Of a DNA stretch of 5,391 nucleotides, positions 5,068 to 5,391 are shown one piece after another (positions within the stretch are counted from its first letter, which is position 1; every line of letters begins with the position of its first letter). Below the pieces are notes generated by a model. It was given only the letters and a program-made list of their open reading frames with translations. It was not told the DNA's origin and made no database searches. Both the position numbers and the translations under genes were made by a program. The stretch comes from Paracoccaceae bacterium (lineage in GTDB: Bacteria; Pseudomonadota; Alphaproteobacteria; Rhodobacterales; Rhodobacteraceae), in contig JAOUMG010000183.1 in assembly GCA_029881635.1 (NCBI GenBank), positions 1 through 5,391 on the forward strand, in the 5' to 3' direction.

Positions 5068-5391
5068 ATGAAAACAAGCAAAATTCTGGGCAGCACAGTT
5101 CTGGCGTCAGCAATGGCGATCAGCACCGGTGCAATGGCGGCGGATATCGTGATCGGGGTTCCGAACTGGCCATCGGTCAGCGCGACTGCGAATATTCTGA
5201 AAGTAGCTATCGAAGACAATCTCGGATTGTCGGTTGAATTGCAGAACGGCACCAACCCGATTGTTTTTGAAGCAATGGATAGCGGTTCAATGCAGGCCCA
5301 CCCGGAAGTTTGGTTGCCTAACCAGCAGAACCTTCACGATACCTTTGTTGTTGAAAAGGGAACCGTGGCAATGAACCCCAACGGGGTCGAA
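5068..5391 (+). CDS. Glycine betaine/choline-type ABC transporter substrate-binding protein, partial (C-terminus beyond right edge)
   Basis: The frame is open from the ATG at 5068 to the right edge, giving 108 N-terminal residues of a protein usually about 300-340 long. AGAGAGGA ends 9 nt before the ATG and supports the start. Residues 1-24 form a Sec signal peptide: MKTSK, a hydrophobic core, then an A-M-A cleavage site before ADIVIG. There is no lipobox cysteine, so the product should be free in the periplasm. The mature start IVIGVPNWPSVSATANILKV (27-46) and the block MDSGSMQAHPEVWLPNQQN (70-88) are typical of the OpuAC/ProX-like family (PF04069). This family delivers betaines, choline, carnitine, TMAO or related quaternary amines to an ABC importer; Trp34 is a candidate ligand-cage residue by analogy. 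The gene lies downstream of lysR in the same direction but 322 nt away, so it probably has its own promoter. Permease and ATPase genes would be expected to the right. Ligand specificity cannot be decided from this part. Confidence 0.92.
   Translation, partial: MKTSKILGSTVLASAMAISTGAMAADIVIGVPNWPSVSATANILKVAIEDNLGLSVELQNGTNPIVFEAMDSGSMQAHPEVWLPNQQNLHDTFVVEKGTVAMNPNGVE

Noticed and set aside
5016..5255. Minus-strand 79-codon frame with a hydrophobic C-terminus
   Set aside because: It is antisense to the signal peptide and mature start of the binding-protein gene. The hydrophobic tail comes from the A-rich leader read in reverse (Phe/Leu codons).

Overview
The window looks like a piece of a Gram-negative alphaproteobacterial chromosome, probably from a marine Rhodobacteraceae/Roseobacter-type organism. 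This is inferred from moderate-to-high GC coding sequence with AT-rich intergenic stretches, from the protein flavour, and from a Sec-type periplasmic binding protein of the betaine class. No mobile element, CRISPR array, tRNA or rRNA was seen.

Layout. Positions 1-3613 hold four minus-strand genes in one tight transcription unit, read right to left: an NAD(P)-dependent aldehyde dehydrogenase (2132-3613), a luciferase-like flavin-dependent monooxygenase (1067-2107), an AA_synth/DUF1185 protein (453-1049) and an alpha/beta hydrolase (449 down to the left edge, C-terminus outside the window). Gaps are 24, 17 and 3 nt, and the last pair is probably translationally coupled. Positions 3614-3881 are a divergent control region. 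A LysR-type regulator (3882-4745, GTG start) is read rightward, away from the operon. Positions 4746-5067 are a 322-nt gap without a convincing gene, leading into a rightward gene (5068 to the right edge, partial) for a glycine betaine/choline-type ABC transporter binding protein.

How the genes may work together (inference). A luciferase-like monooxygenase, an aldehyde dehydrogenase and an alpha/beta hydrolase form the enzyme set expected for oxidative opening of an N-heterocycle or a related amine. The aldehyde would then be oxidised and the product hydrolysed. Known cases of this logic are trigonelline degradation (TgnA-E, Acinetobacter) and pyridine degradation (Pyr, Arthrobacter). A betaine-class binding protein next to the cluster suggests a quaternary ammonium or betaine-like substrate, and the divergent LysR protein would be the substrate-sensing regulator. 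The AA_synth/DUF1185 member is the least understood part. The exact substrate cannot be read from this sequence. A flavin reductase partner is not in the window and may lie beyond the left edge.

An AT-rich motif (AAAACGAAT followed by T/A and ATTT) occurs just upstream of lysR and again, inverted, in the gap before the binding-protein gene. This hints that one regulator may control both the catabolic operon and the uptake gene.
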